Shown here one piece after another: positions 15,886 through 24,106 of a DNA stretch of 64,000 bases (position 1 is the stretch's first letter; each line of letters begins with the position of its first letter). Position numbers and translations under genes: made by a program. The stretch is from Megasphaera stantonii (GTDB lineage Bacteria > Bacillota > Negativicutes > Veillonellales > Megasphaeraceae). Where the stretch lies: positions 434,001 to 498,000 of the forward strand of contig NZ_CP029462.1 of the NCBI RefSeq assembly GCF_003367905.1, in the 5' to 3' direction. The notes beneath the pieces are model-generated. The model was not told the origin of the DNA. It did no database searches and worked only from the letters and a program-made list of their open reading frames with translations.

Positions 15886-15912
15886 ATTATATATTCATAT
15901 TATGTCTGACAT
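15886..15912 (-). promoter_or_regulatory. Candidate GntR operator and -10 element upstream of the UlaG-like gene
   Basis: The dyad ATGTCTGACAT (15902-15912) lies just upstream, in the direction of transcription, of a TATAAT hexamer (15886-15891). Its core TGTCTGACA is identical to that of the operator in front of the MFS gene (17215-17225), and ATGATGTA follows both. Such spacing suggests that bound repressor would overlap the -35 region. Confidence 0.55.
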
Positions 15913-15935
15913 GATGTATATTGTGGTAAAAAAAA

Positions 15936-17165
15936 TTATGCCGCTGCTTCTTCTTTTACAACAGTCCCTGCATACGTTTCCGGCATAAAAGCCAGCACGA
16001 CGCCGCAGAGACCAAACATGACAGCCGTAATGCCGATGCCGAACTCCAATCCATAAACCTGGCCGAGAACGCCAACTGTCAGCGGAGCCAAGACGGAGCC
16101 GAAGCGTCCCATGTTAAAGCAGAACCCGCCGGCCAAGGCCCGGATATGCTCGGGGAATAACTCGGAAAAATACGCGCCGACGACGCCGAAGGGACCGGAC
16201 ATGGAGAAGCCGACGACAGCGCCCCACCAGAATAAGAAGTTCCCATCACTGATGAATACGTACAGCGGAATCGCGACGACGCATAGGACGATGGATATCA
16301 TAATAGATTTCTTGCGGCCAATCTTATCGCCTAAATAGCCAAACACCTGATAGCCGACGAACATGCCGATATACATGACGATGGAAAAATTGGCCATCAT
16401 GACCAGGCTGAGTCCTCGCTCCTTAATGAGGAAAGTCGGAATCCATGTCGCCGCACCCCAGAAGGCGCCCAAGCTGAAGAATACCAGCGCCGTCCCCAGG
16501 ATAACCCGTTTAAGAGTCTCACCGACAAAGCTGTTAAAAATACTGATCTTCTGCTTCTTTTCCTTCGGCCCCGACGAAACGGTATCGGCAGGAACTGTCA
16601 CATAGGTATATATGGCAATAGGGATGGACAGCATGCCCAGCAGGAACAAGATCCGCCAGTCGATGGTCAGGAAAATCCGCCCGGCAAAGGACGCGAATAC
16701 GAAGGCCACGGCAAACATGCTCAGTACGAGAGACGTGACGCGGCTCTGATAAGCCGGCGCCCAATGCTCCATGACCAAGGCTACGCACGGCCCCCACACG
16801 CCGCCGATAGCAATGCCCGTAAAGAAGCGCAGGATCATCCAATGTTCCCAATCATCTACGAAAATGATGACGCCCGTGCCGAGGCCAAAGGCTACCAGGC
16901 TGAAAATCAGAGCAAAGCGCCGTCCCCTGTTTTCGGCGACAGTCCCCAGAATGATGCTGCCCAGCGCCGCACCGACCATCGTGACGGACACGAGCAGGCC
17001 GCCCTGGGCGTAGGAAATATTCAGCACGCTGATTAGGACGGGCATGGATATCGCCAAGATAACGTTATCGTAATTATCGAATATATACGACAAGAACGTA
17101 GAAATAAATACGGGCCAGCGATATTTCGTCCCCTTTTCATCCATTTCATACTGACTCACATACAT
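15936..17165 (-). CDS. MFS transporter, sugar/organic acid type
   Basis: A 409-residue protein with about 12 predicted membrane segments. Signatures: GAALGSIILGTVAENRGRRFAL (loop 2-3, Gly/Asp-like and RGRR) and GYLGDKIGRKK in the second half, with a charged central loop (SSGPKEKKQKIS). It resembles the metabolite:H+ symporter family that carries sialic acid, hydroxybenzoates or small acids. It lies between the GntR gene and the UlaG-like gene and has its own strong promoter with an operator, so it probably imports the substrate of this pathway. Confidence 0.85.
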   Translation of the reverse strand: MYVSQYEMDEKGTKYRWPVFISTFLSYIFDNYDNVILAISMPVLISVLNISYAQGGLLVSVTMVGAALGSIILGTVAENRGRRFALIFSLVAFGLGTGVIIFVDDWEHWMILRFFTGIAIGGVWGPCVALVMEHWAPAYQSRVTSLVLSMFAVAFVFASFAGRIFLTIDWRILFLLGMLSIPIAIYTYVTVPADTVSSGPKEKKQKISIFNSFVGETLKRVILGTALVFFSLGAFWGAATWIPTFLIKERGLSLVMMANFSIVMYIGMFVGYQVFGYLGDKIGRKKSIMISIVLCVVAIPLYVFISDGNFLFWWGAVVGFSMSGPFGVVGAYFSELFPEHIRALAGGFCFNMGRFGSVLAPLTVGVLGQVYGLEFGIGITAVMFGLCGVVLAFMPETYAGTVVKEEAAA

Positions 17166-17214
17166 CTTCTCCTCTCCATTACGTGAAAAACCGAACCTTG
17201 TTACTTATTACATC

Positions 17215-17267
17215 TTGTCTGACAACGTTTATGATGTAATCATAGCAGACAACTTGCGATTTGTCAA
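17215..17267 (-). promoter_or_regulatory. MFS-gene promoter with FadR-type GntR operator
   Basis: Minus strand: TTGACA (17262-17267), 17 bp, TATGAT (17239-17244). Downstream, over the predicted start of transcription, lies TTGTCTGACAA (17215-17225), which fits the FadR-subfamily consensus TNGTNNNACNA and is a perfect TTGTC-N-GACAA dyad. A second small dyad, TGATGTAATCA, overlaps the -10. Repression by the adjacent GntR protein is the likely arrangement. Confidence 0.7.
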
Positions 17268-17274
17268 CAGGTAA

Positions 17275-17301
17275 ACAAAAAACGCAGCCAATTTGCTGCG
17301 T
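17275..17301 (-). terminator. Intrinsic terminator after the GntR gene
   Basis: Minus strand ACGCAGC (17301-17295) and GCTGCGT (17288-17282) enclose a 6-nt loop and are followed by TTTTTTG. Confidence 0.8.
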
Positions 17302-17325
17302 CATTTTGTACTCATTCTATATTTC

Positions 17326-18030
17326 TTATTCTAAAGGTGCCGTAACGCAGCCGATGTGGGCTTTCATGGCGGCTCCCGCCCGTTCGGCGTCGCCGCTGGC
17401 AATCGCTTGGACGACTGCTTCATGCTGCGAATACATGTCGTGGAATATCTGCGGATTATGCGTCATGGCATGAAAGAAGTTGCGGCGCACGCCTTTATTC
17501 CACGCCAGCGTCATGATCACCATGACGGACAGTATCAGCTTATTGCCGCTCATCTTGCTGATAGCCCGATGAAACTCCATGTCCTTGGCGGCGACGTCGT
17601 CAATATGGCCGGCGTCGTACAAAGCCTTACTCGCCTTGATGATATCCTGCAAGGCGGCAATATCTTCTTTCGTCGCCCGTTCGGCCGCCAGCTCGGCGCT
17701 TCTGACCTCGACAACTTCGCGGAATTCGTTAAAATCCCGGCTGTCGGCGGAGACAAAGGCCTGCTTAATCGGCGTAGCGCTCAAGATGTCCAGGCGGCTG
17801 TTGACAAAGGTCCCCTTTTTGCTCCGCGTCACGTAGCCCGACAGCTCCAGGGCCTTATAGGCCTCGCGAATCGTACTGCGGCCGACGCGCAGCTCTTCGC
17901 AAAGAACGGCTTCGTTGGGAAAGACATAGCCCTCCGGCAGCTCGCCGGAAAGAATGCGCCGGCTGATTTCGTCAAATAATTTATCCGACATGCTCTTTGA
18001 AGAGCTGACTCGTATTTCGTTCCAATCCAT
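17326..18030 (-). CDS. GntR family (FadR subfamily) transcriptional regulator
   Basis: A 234-residue regulator. The winged HTH (residues about 15-75: ELPEGYVFPNEAVLCEELRVGRSTIREAYKALELSGYVTRSKKGTFV) is typical GntR; the FCD effector domain spans about 90-225, with metal-binding-type residues in DMEFHRAISKMSGN and HEAVVQAIASGD. FadR-subfamily regulators usually repress catabolic operons and respond to organic acids or sugar acids. Operators of the expected form lie in front of the MFS and UlaG-like genes. Confidence 0.9.
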   Translation of the reverse strand: MDWNEIRVSSSKSMSDKLFDEISRRILSGELPEGYVFPNEAVLCEELRVGRSTIREAYKALELSGYVTRSKKGTFVNSRLDILSATPIKQAFVSADSRDFNEFREVVEVRSAELAAERATKEDIAALQDIIKASKALYDAGHIDDVAAKDMEFHRAISKMSGNKLILSVMVIMTLAWNKGVRRNFFHAMTHNPQIFHDMYSQHEAVVQAIASGDAERAGAAMKAHIGCVTAPLE

Positions 18031-18132
18031 AAGTATCCATCCTGCAATCTATATACTCGGCGAACTAAGCGCCTTCCCCTATTGTAAAGAATCGCGGAGT
18101 TTCTGTAAAGTAGCCTCGCGAGTTTACAGCTC

Positions 18133-18585
18133 TTATTTTCCAGCGCGATTTGCCAAAAAGGCTTTGATCTGGCTTTCGCCGATGACGGTAATGCCGTGTT
18201 TCTTCAGCAGCTCCGCCGTCACGCCGTCGCCAGCCGTCAGCGTCCGCGTAAACGTGCCGTCGTAAATCCGGCCGCTGCCGCAGGACGGGCTTTTTTCTTT
18301 CAGCACGGCGACAGTGCAGCCGAAGGTCTGCGCCAGATTTAAAGCCATCGCCGCGCCGCGGTGATACTGCTCTGTCACGTCTCGGCCGCTTTGCGTCCGA
18401 ACTGCATCGCCCTGCCGTTCCGCCGGATCTCGCGGCGTAGCCAGTCCGCCGCCCTGCTCGGGACAAAAGGGAATGAGGTGAATGTCTCTCTCCTTCAGCA
18501 ACTCTTCGACGGCGGAATACTCTTTGCGCTGCCCGTCGTAGCGGCAGGCAAAGCCCAGCAGGCAGGCGCTTATCAATACGTTCAT
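18133..18585 (-). CDS. DUF523 family protein
   Basis: A 150-residue protein of the DUF523 family. Features: MNVLISACLLGFACRYDG near the N-terminus, PFCPEQGGGLATPRDPAE, and the invariant EKSPSCGSGRIYDGTF. The conserved cysteines (CLLG, CPE, SPSCG) suggest a metal- or Fe-S-binding site; no reaction is established. AGGAG lies upstream of the start. It stands alone between the GntR gene and the divergent acetolactate-synthase-like gene. Confidence 0.85.
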   Translation of the reverse strand: MNVLISACLLGFACRYDGQRKEYSAVEELLKERDIHLIPFCPEQGGGLATPRDPAERQGDAVRTQSGRDVTEQYHRGAAMALNLAQTFGCTVAVLKEKSPSCGSGRIYDGTFTRTLTAGDGVTAELLKKHGITVIGESQIKAFLANRAGK

Positions 18586-18735
18586 AGCTGCACGCTCCTA
18601 TTCTTAAAAATGCATTTTCATATATTAAAATAATTCTTTCCTTTCGATGACGGAAAAACCGCATATATACGGCATATACAGCCCATTTCCGCCATGAAAA
18701 AATATTAAATTTACATTAAATTATACGGGATAAAA

Positions 18736-18764
18736 TTGCAAAAGTACAGTGGTCATACTATAAT
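18736..18764 (+). promoter_or_regulatory. Promoter of the acetolactate-synthase-like gene
   Basis: TTGCAA (18736-18741), 17 bp, TATAAT (18759-18764). The spacer begins with AAAGTACAGTG (18741-18751), a word repeated in two other promoter regions of this window. Confidence 0.72.
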
Positions 18765-18800
18765 ACGGGCAAGATACGCAGCGACGAAAGGAGATTTCCT

Positions 18801-20459
18801 ATGACAAGAACGAAAAAACAGCGCAATACGGCCGATTTACTGGTCGAATGCTTGGAAGAAGAGGGAGTCCATTACATATTCGGCATTCCCGGCGAAGAAA
18901 ACCTGTCTATCATGAATGCCTTGGAACGTTCGAAAATCGAATTTATCACCGTCCGCCACGAGCAGGGCGCGGCCTTTATGGCCGACGTCTACGGCCGCTT
19001 GACCGGCAAGGCCGGCGTCTGCATGGCAACCCTCGGCCCCGGCGCGACGAATCTCATTACGGGAGTGGCCGACGCCGACTGCGACGGTGCGCCCCTCGTC
19101 GCCATTTCCGGCCAGGTCGGCACGGATAAGATGCATATTACGGCTCATCAGTATTTAGATTTGCGCTCCATGTTCGAGCCCATTACCCGCCGGGCCTACA
19201 CCGTCGTCCGTCCCGATACGATGGCGGAAATCACCCGCCTGGCCTTCAAATACGCCGAACGGGAAAAACCGGGGGCGACCTTCATCGACTTGCCCGTAAA
19301 CATCAGCCACATGCCCGTCGCCGATACGGAACGGCCTATGCAGCGCAAGGCTATCCTGCCGGAAACGGCCCTGCAGTCGCAGATCGAAGCGGCGGCGGCC
19401 ATGATTTCCTATGCCAAAAATCCGGTCATCCTGGCCGGCAGCAGCGCCATTCGCAACCACGCCTCGGAGATGCTGACAAAATTTGCCGAAACGCTGAAAG
19501 TCCCGGTCATCAATACGATGATGGCCAAGGGCGTCATTCCCTTTGACAACCCCTATTCCCTGTGGACCGTAGGCATTCCCATGGAAGATTACCAAACCAA
19601 GGTACTGGAACGGGCCAGCCTGGTCATCGCCATCGGCTATGACATCATCGAATACGCCCCGGCCAAGTGGCATCTGAGCCAGGCCGACATCATTCACATC
19701 GATACCATGCCGGCCGATATTAACAAAAACTACGAACCGGCCGTAGAAGTCGTCGGCGATATTACGGACTCCCTGAGCCGCATCCTGGAAAAGGCCGCCC
19801 GCCTGCAGAAACCGACGTACGCCCTGGATATACGCCGCCGCATGGTGGAAGAACACGAAAGCTACGCCTCCGACCTGTCCTTCCCAGTCAAGCCGCAGAA
19901 GGCCCTCATCGACTGCCGCCGGGTCATGGGCGAAGACGACATCGTCATTTCCGACGTCGGCGCCAACAAGGTCTGGATTGCCCGCCACTACAACTGCTAC
20001 AAGCCCAATACGTGCATTATTTCCAACGGCTTTGCAACCATGGGCATCGCCGTCCCCGGCGCCATCGCCGCCAAGCTCGTCCATCCCAACAAGAAGGTCC
20101 TGGCGATTACCGGCGACGCCGGCTTCATGATGAACTGCCAAGAGTTTGAAACGGCCTACCGCTTGGGCACGAATTTCGTCACCCTCATCTTCAACGACTG
20201 CAGCTACGGTCTCATCAAGTGGAAGCAGGACATGCAGTTCGGCCATCACGCCTACGTCGATTTCACCAATCCGGACTTCGTGAAATTCGCCGAAAGCGTC
20301 GGAGCCATAGGCTACCGCATCGAAAAGACGGAAGACCTGCTGCCTACGATGGAAGAGGCCTTCGCCCAGGACCGGCCGGTCATCATCGACTGCCCCGTCG
20401 ACTACGGCGAAAACATGAAGCTGACGGAACACTTAAAAGAGCTTATGCCAAATTTATAA
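18801..20459 (+). CDS. Acetolactate-synthase-like ThDP-dependent enzyme (catabolic AlsS type)
   Basis: A 552-residue thiamine-diphosphate enzyme. The N-terminal Pyr domain has the catalytic Glu in RHEQGAAFMADVYGR; the C-terminal PP domain has the ThDP/Mg motif GDAGFMMN...LIFND (about 440-468). Length and architecture match acetolactate synthase large subunits; no regulatory small subunit is adjacent, which favours a catabolic or stand-alone enzyme converting pyruvate to 2-acetolactate. Other ThDP enzymes of the family cannot be excluded. It has a strong promoter and a terminator directly after it. Confidence 0.82.
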   Translation: MTRTKKQRNTADLLVECLEEEGVHYIFGIPGEENLSIMNALERSKIEFITVRHEQGAAFMADVYGRLTGKAGVCMATLGPGATNLITGVADADCDGAPLVAISGQVGTDKMHITAHQYLDLRSMFEPITRRAYTVVRPDTMAEITRLAFKYAEREKPGATFIDLPVNISHMPVADTERPMQRKAILPETALQSQIEAAAAMISYAKNPVILAGSSAIRNHASEMLTKFAETLKVPVINTMMAKGVIPFDNPYSLWTVGIPMEDYQTKVLERASLVIAIGYDIIEYAPAKWHLSQADIIHIDTMPADINKNYEPAVEVVGDITDSLSRILEKAARLQKPTYALDIRRRMVEEHESYASDLSFPVKPQKALIDCRRVMGEDDIVISDVGANKVWIARHYNCYKPNTCIISNGFATMGIAVPGAIAAKLVHPNKKVLAITGDAGFMMNCQEFETAYRLGTNFVTLIFNDCSYGLIKWKQDMQFGHHAYVDFTNPDFVKFAESVGAIGYRIEKTEDLLPTMEEAFAQDRPVIIDCPVDYGENMKLTEHLKELMPNL

Positions 20460-20475
20460 GAGAAGTATACGAAAA

Positions 20476-20503
20476 AGGACTGAAATTTTTCAGTTCTTTT
20501 TCT
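20476..20503 (+). terminator. Terminator after the acetolactate-synthase-like gene
   Basis: AGGACTGAA pairs with TTCAGTTCT (one G-U) across a short loop, followed by TTTTTC. Confidence 0.75.
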
Positions 20504-20522
20504 GTATTATGACGTATATTTC

Positions 20523-20551
20523 TACAATACTTTAAAGTACAGTGCTATAAT
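20523..20551 (+). promoter_or_regulatory. Promoter region of the DASS transporter gene
   Basis: A consensus TATAAT (20546-20551) lies 17 bp from a poor -35 (TACAAT, 20523-20528). The spacer holds AAAGTACAGTG (20534-20544), identical to the word in the preceding gene's promoter. A weak -35 suggests activator dependence. Confidence 0.5.
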
Positions 20552-20623
20552 ATAGGTTGCTTATATCTGCGCGTCCTTCTTCCGCGCAGGCAAGTTGATT
20601 TTATGTGAAAGAGGTGCCCTATA

Positions 20624-22135
20624 TTGAGCCATACATCTGCATTTGATCGGAGAAGGCGGACCATCGGTCTGTTCGGCGCGCCTATCTGCGCCCTTCTCGT
20701 CTTTTTAACGCCCATGCCCGACTTATCCCTGGCAGCCCATAAGCTGCTGGCCTTGATGACGCTCGTCGCCTTATGGTGGATTACAGAGCCGCTGCCCCTG
20801 CCGGTCACGGCGCTCCTCGGCCCGACGCTGGCCGTCGTCATCGGCATCGTACCGGCCTCGACGGCCTTCAGCGCCTTTGCCAACCCGCTCATCTTCCTGT
20901 TTATGGGCGGCTTCATGCTGGCGACGGCCATGATGCATCACCATCTGGACAAGCGCTTCGCCTTTTGGCTCCTGTCGCGCCGCTGGGTCGGCTCGAATCC
21001 CAAGAAGATCCTCCTGGCCATGGGGCTGGCGACGGCCCTGTGCTCCGGCTGGGTCAGCAACACGGCGACGACGGCTATGATGTTCCCTATTGCCCTGGGG
21101 TTGTTAGGAGCTATTAAGGAAATGTTCGCTGCCCAAGGCAAAATGTTAGACTTGCACACGTCAAAATACGCTACGGGCATCATGCTCATGACGGCCTATG
21201 CCGCATCCATCGGCGGGTCGCTCACGCCGATCGGCGCGCCGCCCAACTTGATTATCGTCGGCTTTCTGAGCGAAATGAGCCACATTTATGTCTCCTTCTT
21301 CGACTGGATGGTCTGGGGGGCCGTCAGCACGATCCTGTACTTCATCATCGCCTACGTCGTCCTCGCCCGCATGTATCCGCTGGAGGTTTCGGAAATCGCC
21401 GGCGCCGACGAATTCATCGCCGCCCGCCGCCAGGAGCTGGGAAAATGGACGCGGGCCCAGAAAAATACGCTGATCGCCTTTATCGTCGCCATCGTCCTCT
21501 GGGTGACGCCGGGCATCATGAGCATCGTCCTCGAACCGGGCAGCCCGATGATTAAGCTGTACAACCGCCTGTTCCCCGAAGCTGTCGCCGCCCTCGTCGG
21601 CGCGCTGGCCTTATTCCTCCTGCCGGTCAACTTCAAGGAACGGCAGTTCACCTTGTCGTGGAAGGAAGCGGCTAAGGGCATCGAATGGGGTACCCTTCTC
21701 CTCTTCGGCGGCGGCCTATCGATGGGTACGATGATGTACGCAACGGGCTTGTCGACATGGTTCGGCACGCTCATCATCGACGCCCTCGGCGGTAATCCGT
21801 CGGAGGTAGCCCTCATCGCCGTATTCGCCGTCATGTCCCTCCTCATGTCGGAGCTCACGTCCCACACGGCAGCTACCAACATGGTCGGCCCCTTGGGCAT
21901 TACGGCTGCCATGGCGGCCGGCTTCAATCCTGTTCCCGTCGCCGTAGCCATCGCCCTGGCCTCGTCGCTGGGCTTCATGCTTCCCGTCTCGACGCCGCCG
22001 AACGCCATCGTGTACGCCAGCGGCTACATCCCCATTACCAAAATGATCAAGACGGGCGTATACATCGACATCATCGGCATCGCCTGCGTCACCATCCCCT
22101 TGGCAATATACGTCGTCAAATGGGTTATTTCCTAA
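20624..22135 (+). CDS. DASS (SLC13) family anion:sodium symporter
   Basis: A 503-residue polytopic membrane protein starting at a TTG codon with GAGGTG upstream. The two half-repeats carry the family substrate/sodium motifs: GGSLTPIGAPPNLIIVG (about residue 195) and the C-terminal PVSTPPNAIVYASGYI; SNTATTAMMFPIALG and TSHTAATNMVGPLG are the SNT-type sodium motifs. Typical substrates are succinate, malate, citrate or tartrate. It stands in its own transcription unit after the acetolactate-synthase-like gene. Confidence 0.88.
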   Translation: MSHTSAFDRRRRTIGLFGAPICALLVFLTPMPDLSLAAHKLLALMTLVALWWITEPLPLPVTALLGPTLAVVIGIVPASTAFSAFANPLIFLFMGGFMLATAMMHHHLDKRFAFWLLSRRWVGSNPKKILLAMGLATALCSGWVSNTATTAMMFPIALGLLGAIKEMFAAQGKMLDLHTSKYATGIMLMTAYAASIGGSLTPIGAPPNLIIVGFLSEMSHIYVSFFDWMVWGAVSTILYFIIAYVVLARMYPLEVSEIAGADEFIAARRQELGKWTRAQKNTLIAFIVAIVLWVTPGIMSIVLEPGSPMIKLYNRLFPEAVAALVGALALFLLPVNFKERQFTLSWKEAAKGIEWGTLLLFGGGLSMGTMMYATGLSTWFGTLIIDALGGNPSEVALIAVFAVMSLLMSELTSHTAATNMVGPLGITAAMAAGFNPVPVAVAIALASSLGFMLPVSTPPNAIVYASGYIPITKMIKTGVYIDIIGIACVTIPLAIYVVKWVIS

Positions 22136-22154
22136 CAGTATCTATATACAAAGA

Positions 22155-22196
22155 CAGCCCTGAAAACGGAATCGCGCCGTTTCAGGGCTGTTCTTT
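22155..22196 (+). terminator. Terminator after the DASS gene
   Basis: CAGCCCTGAAAACGG (22155-22169) pairs with CCGTTTCAGGGCTG (22177-22190), one bulge, followed by TTCTTTTC. Confidence 0.82.
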
Positions 22197-22219
22197 TCTG
22201 TATCGTTGAGTTATACCGC

Positions 22220-23257
22220 TTATTTCAGCGTCTTCATAAAGGCCAGCAGGGCGTCGACGTCTTTTTCCTTCGTCGCCCAGGACGTGCAGATGCGGATGGC
22301 AATGCGGCCGTCGGGTAAATCGGCGAAGTGGTCTACCGAATAGGATTGGCTGATTGTCTTCAGCTGTTCTTCCGTCACAATCGGCAGCTGCTGGTTCGTC
22401 TGATGCTCGTACAAGAAGGAATAGCCCGCTTCTTTCAGGCCCTTGTACACCTTGACGGCCAGGTCGGCGGCGTGACGGGCGCTCTTCATGTATAAGTCGT
22501 CCGTAAACAGCGCTTCGTACTGTACGCCTAAGAGCCAGCCCTTGGCCAGGAGGCCGCCGCGCTGCTTGATGTGGTAGGGAAATTCCTTAGACAGGTCTTC
22601 GTCCATAATGACGACGGCTTCGCCGAATAAGGCGCCCTGCTTGGTGCCGCCGACGGTAAAGACGTCGCAGATCTGCGGCAGGTCGGCCAGGGTCATGTCG
22701 CTGTCCGGCGCGGCCAGGGCGTAGCCGAGGCGGGCTCCGTCGACAAATAATTTCATGCCGTATTCCTTGCAGACGTCGTGAATGGCGGCGATTTCAGCAC
22801 GGCTGTACATGGTGCCGACCTCCGTCGTCTGGGAAATATAGACCATGCCGGGCTGTACAAAGAACAGGGCGTGCGTTTCCTTCCAGTACGCCTGGCAGAC
22901 GTCGCGTACCTGCTGAGCTGTCAGCTTTCCGTCCGCCGTTTCGACCGACAGGATTTTATGGCCCGTCGCTTCGATAGCGCCCGTTTCATGGTTGAAAATA
23001 TGGGACGTCTGCGGCGCAATGACGCCCTGATAGTTTTTCAGGCAGGAAGCGATGACCGTAAGGTTGGCCTGGGTGCCGCCGACGAGGAAATATACGCCGG
23101 CCTCCGGAGCCTGGCAAGCCTGGCGAATCAAGTCGCGGGCATGGTCGGAATGAGAGTCGAACCCATATCCCGGATTCTGCTCCAAATTAGCCTTGGCAAT
23201 GGCTTCCAGCACCGGCAAGGGCGCTCCCTCCAAATAATCGCATTCAAATCGTACCAT
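22220..23257 (-). CDS. Threonine aldolase family PLP enzyme
   Basis: A 345-residue beta-eliminating-lyase fold protein, full length for low-specificity L-threonine aldolase, which splits threonine or allo-threonine to glycine and acetaldehyde. Motifs: YGFDSHSDHARDL, GGTQANLTVIAS, HETGAIEATGHKI, LFVDGARLGYAL (PLP Asp), and VGGTKQGALFGEA with the PLP-binding Lys. It is followed 16 bp upstream by the exported unknown gene on the same strand. Confidence 0.86.
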   Translation of the reverse strand: MVRFECDYLEGAPLPVLEAIAKANLEQNPGYGFDSHSDHARDLIRQACQAPEAGVYFLVGGTQANLTVIASCLKNYQGVIAPQTSHIFNHETGAIEATGHKILSVETADGKLTAQQVRDVCQAYWKETHALFFVQPGMVYISQTTEVGTMYSRAEIAAIHDVCKEYGMKLFVDGARLGYALAAPDSDMTLADLPQICDVFTVGGTKQGALFGEAVVIMDEDLSKEFPYHIKQRGGLLAKGWLLGVQYEALFTDDLYMKSARHAADLAVKVYKGLKEAGYSFLYEHQTNQQLPIVTEEQLKTISQSYSVDHFADLPDGRIAIRICTSWATKEKDVDALLAFMKTLK

Positions 23258-23273
23258 CTGTATTCCTCCTCAT

Positions 23274-23951
23274 TTATTTTTTAGGCATTTTTTCAGCGTT
23301 TTTCAGCATATCTGTCATGACGGAAAGCAAGCTGTCGTCCTGATTGGCTTCATTGGCGAACAGGATGGCAATTTCTACGGAGCTGCCGTGCTGCCAGGCC
23401 AGGCAATGTATCGTTTCGGCAAAATTCGTCTCGTTGATGATAAGCTTGCGCTGGAGCGTGCATTCATAAAACATATGGCCTCTGAACTTTTTGGCGCTCA
23501 TAGGCTGCACAACCTTGAAGCCTTCGGGCAGGCACTGCTTCATCAACGCCGCCGTACGCTCCATGAGCACGTCCATATTCGGCTTGACGCCGGCGCTGTG
23601 CAGTATGCCGGCCTTTTCGCGCTGCCGGTCAACGGCCGCTTCGACCTCCCAAATATTGGCGCTGTAGCGGAGCATATATCCGTATTGGAACGAAGCGCCG
23701 TCCCGCTTTACCAGTTGATACGTCTGCGGCTCTATAGGATAAATCCGTTCCAGCATAGCCGCCACGTCGTTGCCGTAGCTTTCCGCCGTGAGCAGCGGCT
23801 GGTACCCTTCTTCCATATACAGGCCGTCGGGCACGGTGATAATCCCCCAGTTCGGAAAGGGCGTCTCCGTCCCCTTGTCTTTAGCCAGCAGCGGCATTGT
23901 CAGGGACAGTACGGCCGCCGCGGCGAGTATTCCTGCTTTTACCTTCACCAT
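23274..23951 (-). CDS. Exported protein of unknown function
   Basis: A 225-residue protein I do not recognise. ATG at 23951 follows GAGGAT; the N-terminus MVKVKAGILAAAAVLSLTMPLLAKD is a Sec signal. The mature part is soluble, with aromatic and charged residues (WGIITVPDGLYMEEGYQPLLTAESYG; QYGYMLRYSANIWEVE; CLAWQHGSSVEIAILFANEA), resembling the general layout of periplasmic DUF proteins. It shares a strand with the threonine aldolase gene 16 bp downstream and has a strong promoter. Confidence 0.7.
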   Translation of the reverse strand: MVKVKAGILAAAAVLSLTMPLLAKDKGTETPFPNWGIITVPDGLYMEEGYQPLLTAESYGNDVAAMLERIYPIEPQTYQLVKRDGASFQYGYMLRYSANIWEVEAAVDRQREKAGILHSAGVKPNMDVLMERTAALMKQCLPEGFKVVQPMSAKKFRGHMFYECTLQRKLIINETNFAETIHCLAWQHGSSVEIAILFANEANQDDSLLSVMTDMLKNAEKMPKK

Positions 23952-24005
23952 TGTCACATCCTCATTTGGATACATTTCCGTATTGTTGATACTCCCAATA
24001 CCGTT

Positions 24006-24034
24006 ATTCTATAATATTTAAAGTACGGTGTCAA
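24006..24034 (-). promoter_or_regulatory. Promoter of the 23274-23951 gene
   Basis: Minus-strand TTGACA (24029-24034), 17 bp, TAGAAT (24006-24011). The word AAAGTACGGTG (plus strand 24020-24030) overlaps the spacer and -35. Confidence 0.65.
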
Positions 24035-24051
24035 AAAATAGTGGCACAGTC

Positions 24052-24081
24052 TTGGCAAGTATGGTATAGTGGTACTGTAAT
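24052..24081 (+). promoter_or_regulatory. Promoter of the FlK-like thioesterase gene
   Basis: TTGGCA (24052-24057), 18 bp, TGTAAT (24076-24081), 26 bp before the start codon. Confidence 0.5.
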
Positions 24082-24106
24082 TTAATCGCAATTAGGAGGA
24101 ACAATC

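Noticed and set aside
18065-18664. Longer minus-strand frame overlapping the DUF523 gene
   Set aside because: It is in another frame, Arg-rich and without motifs; the DUF523 frame has a ribosome site and the conserved SPSCG motif.
19155-20432. 425-codon minus-strand frame opposite the acetolactate-synthase-like gene
   Set aside because: Antisense to a clear ThDP enzyme; no family motifs.
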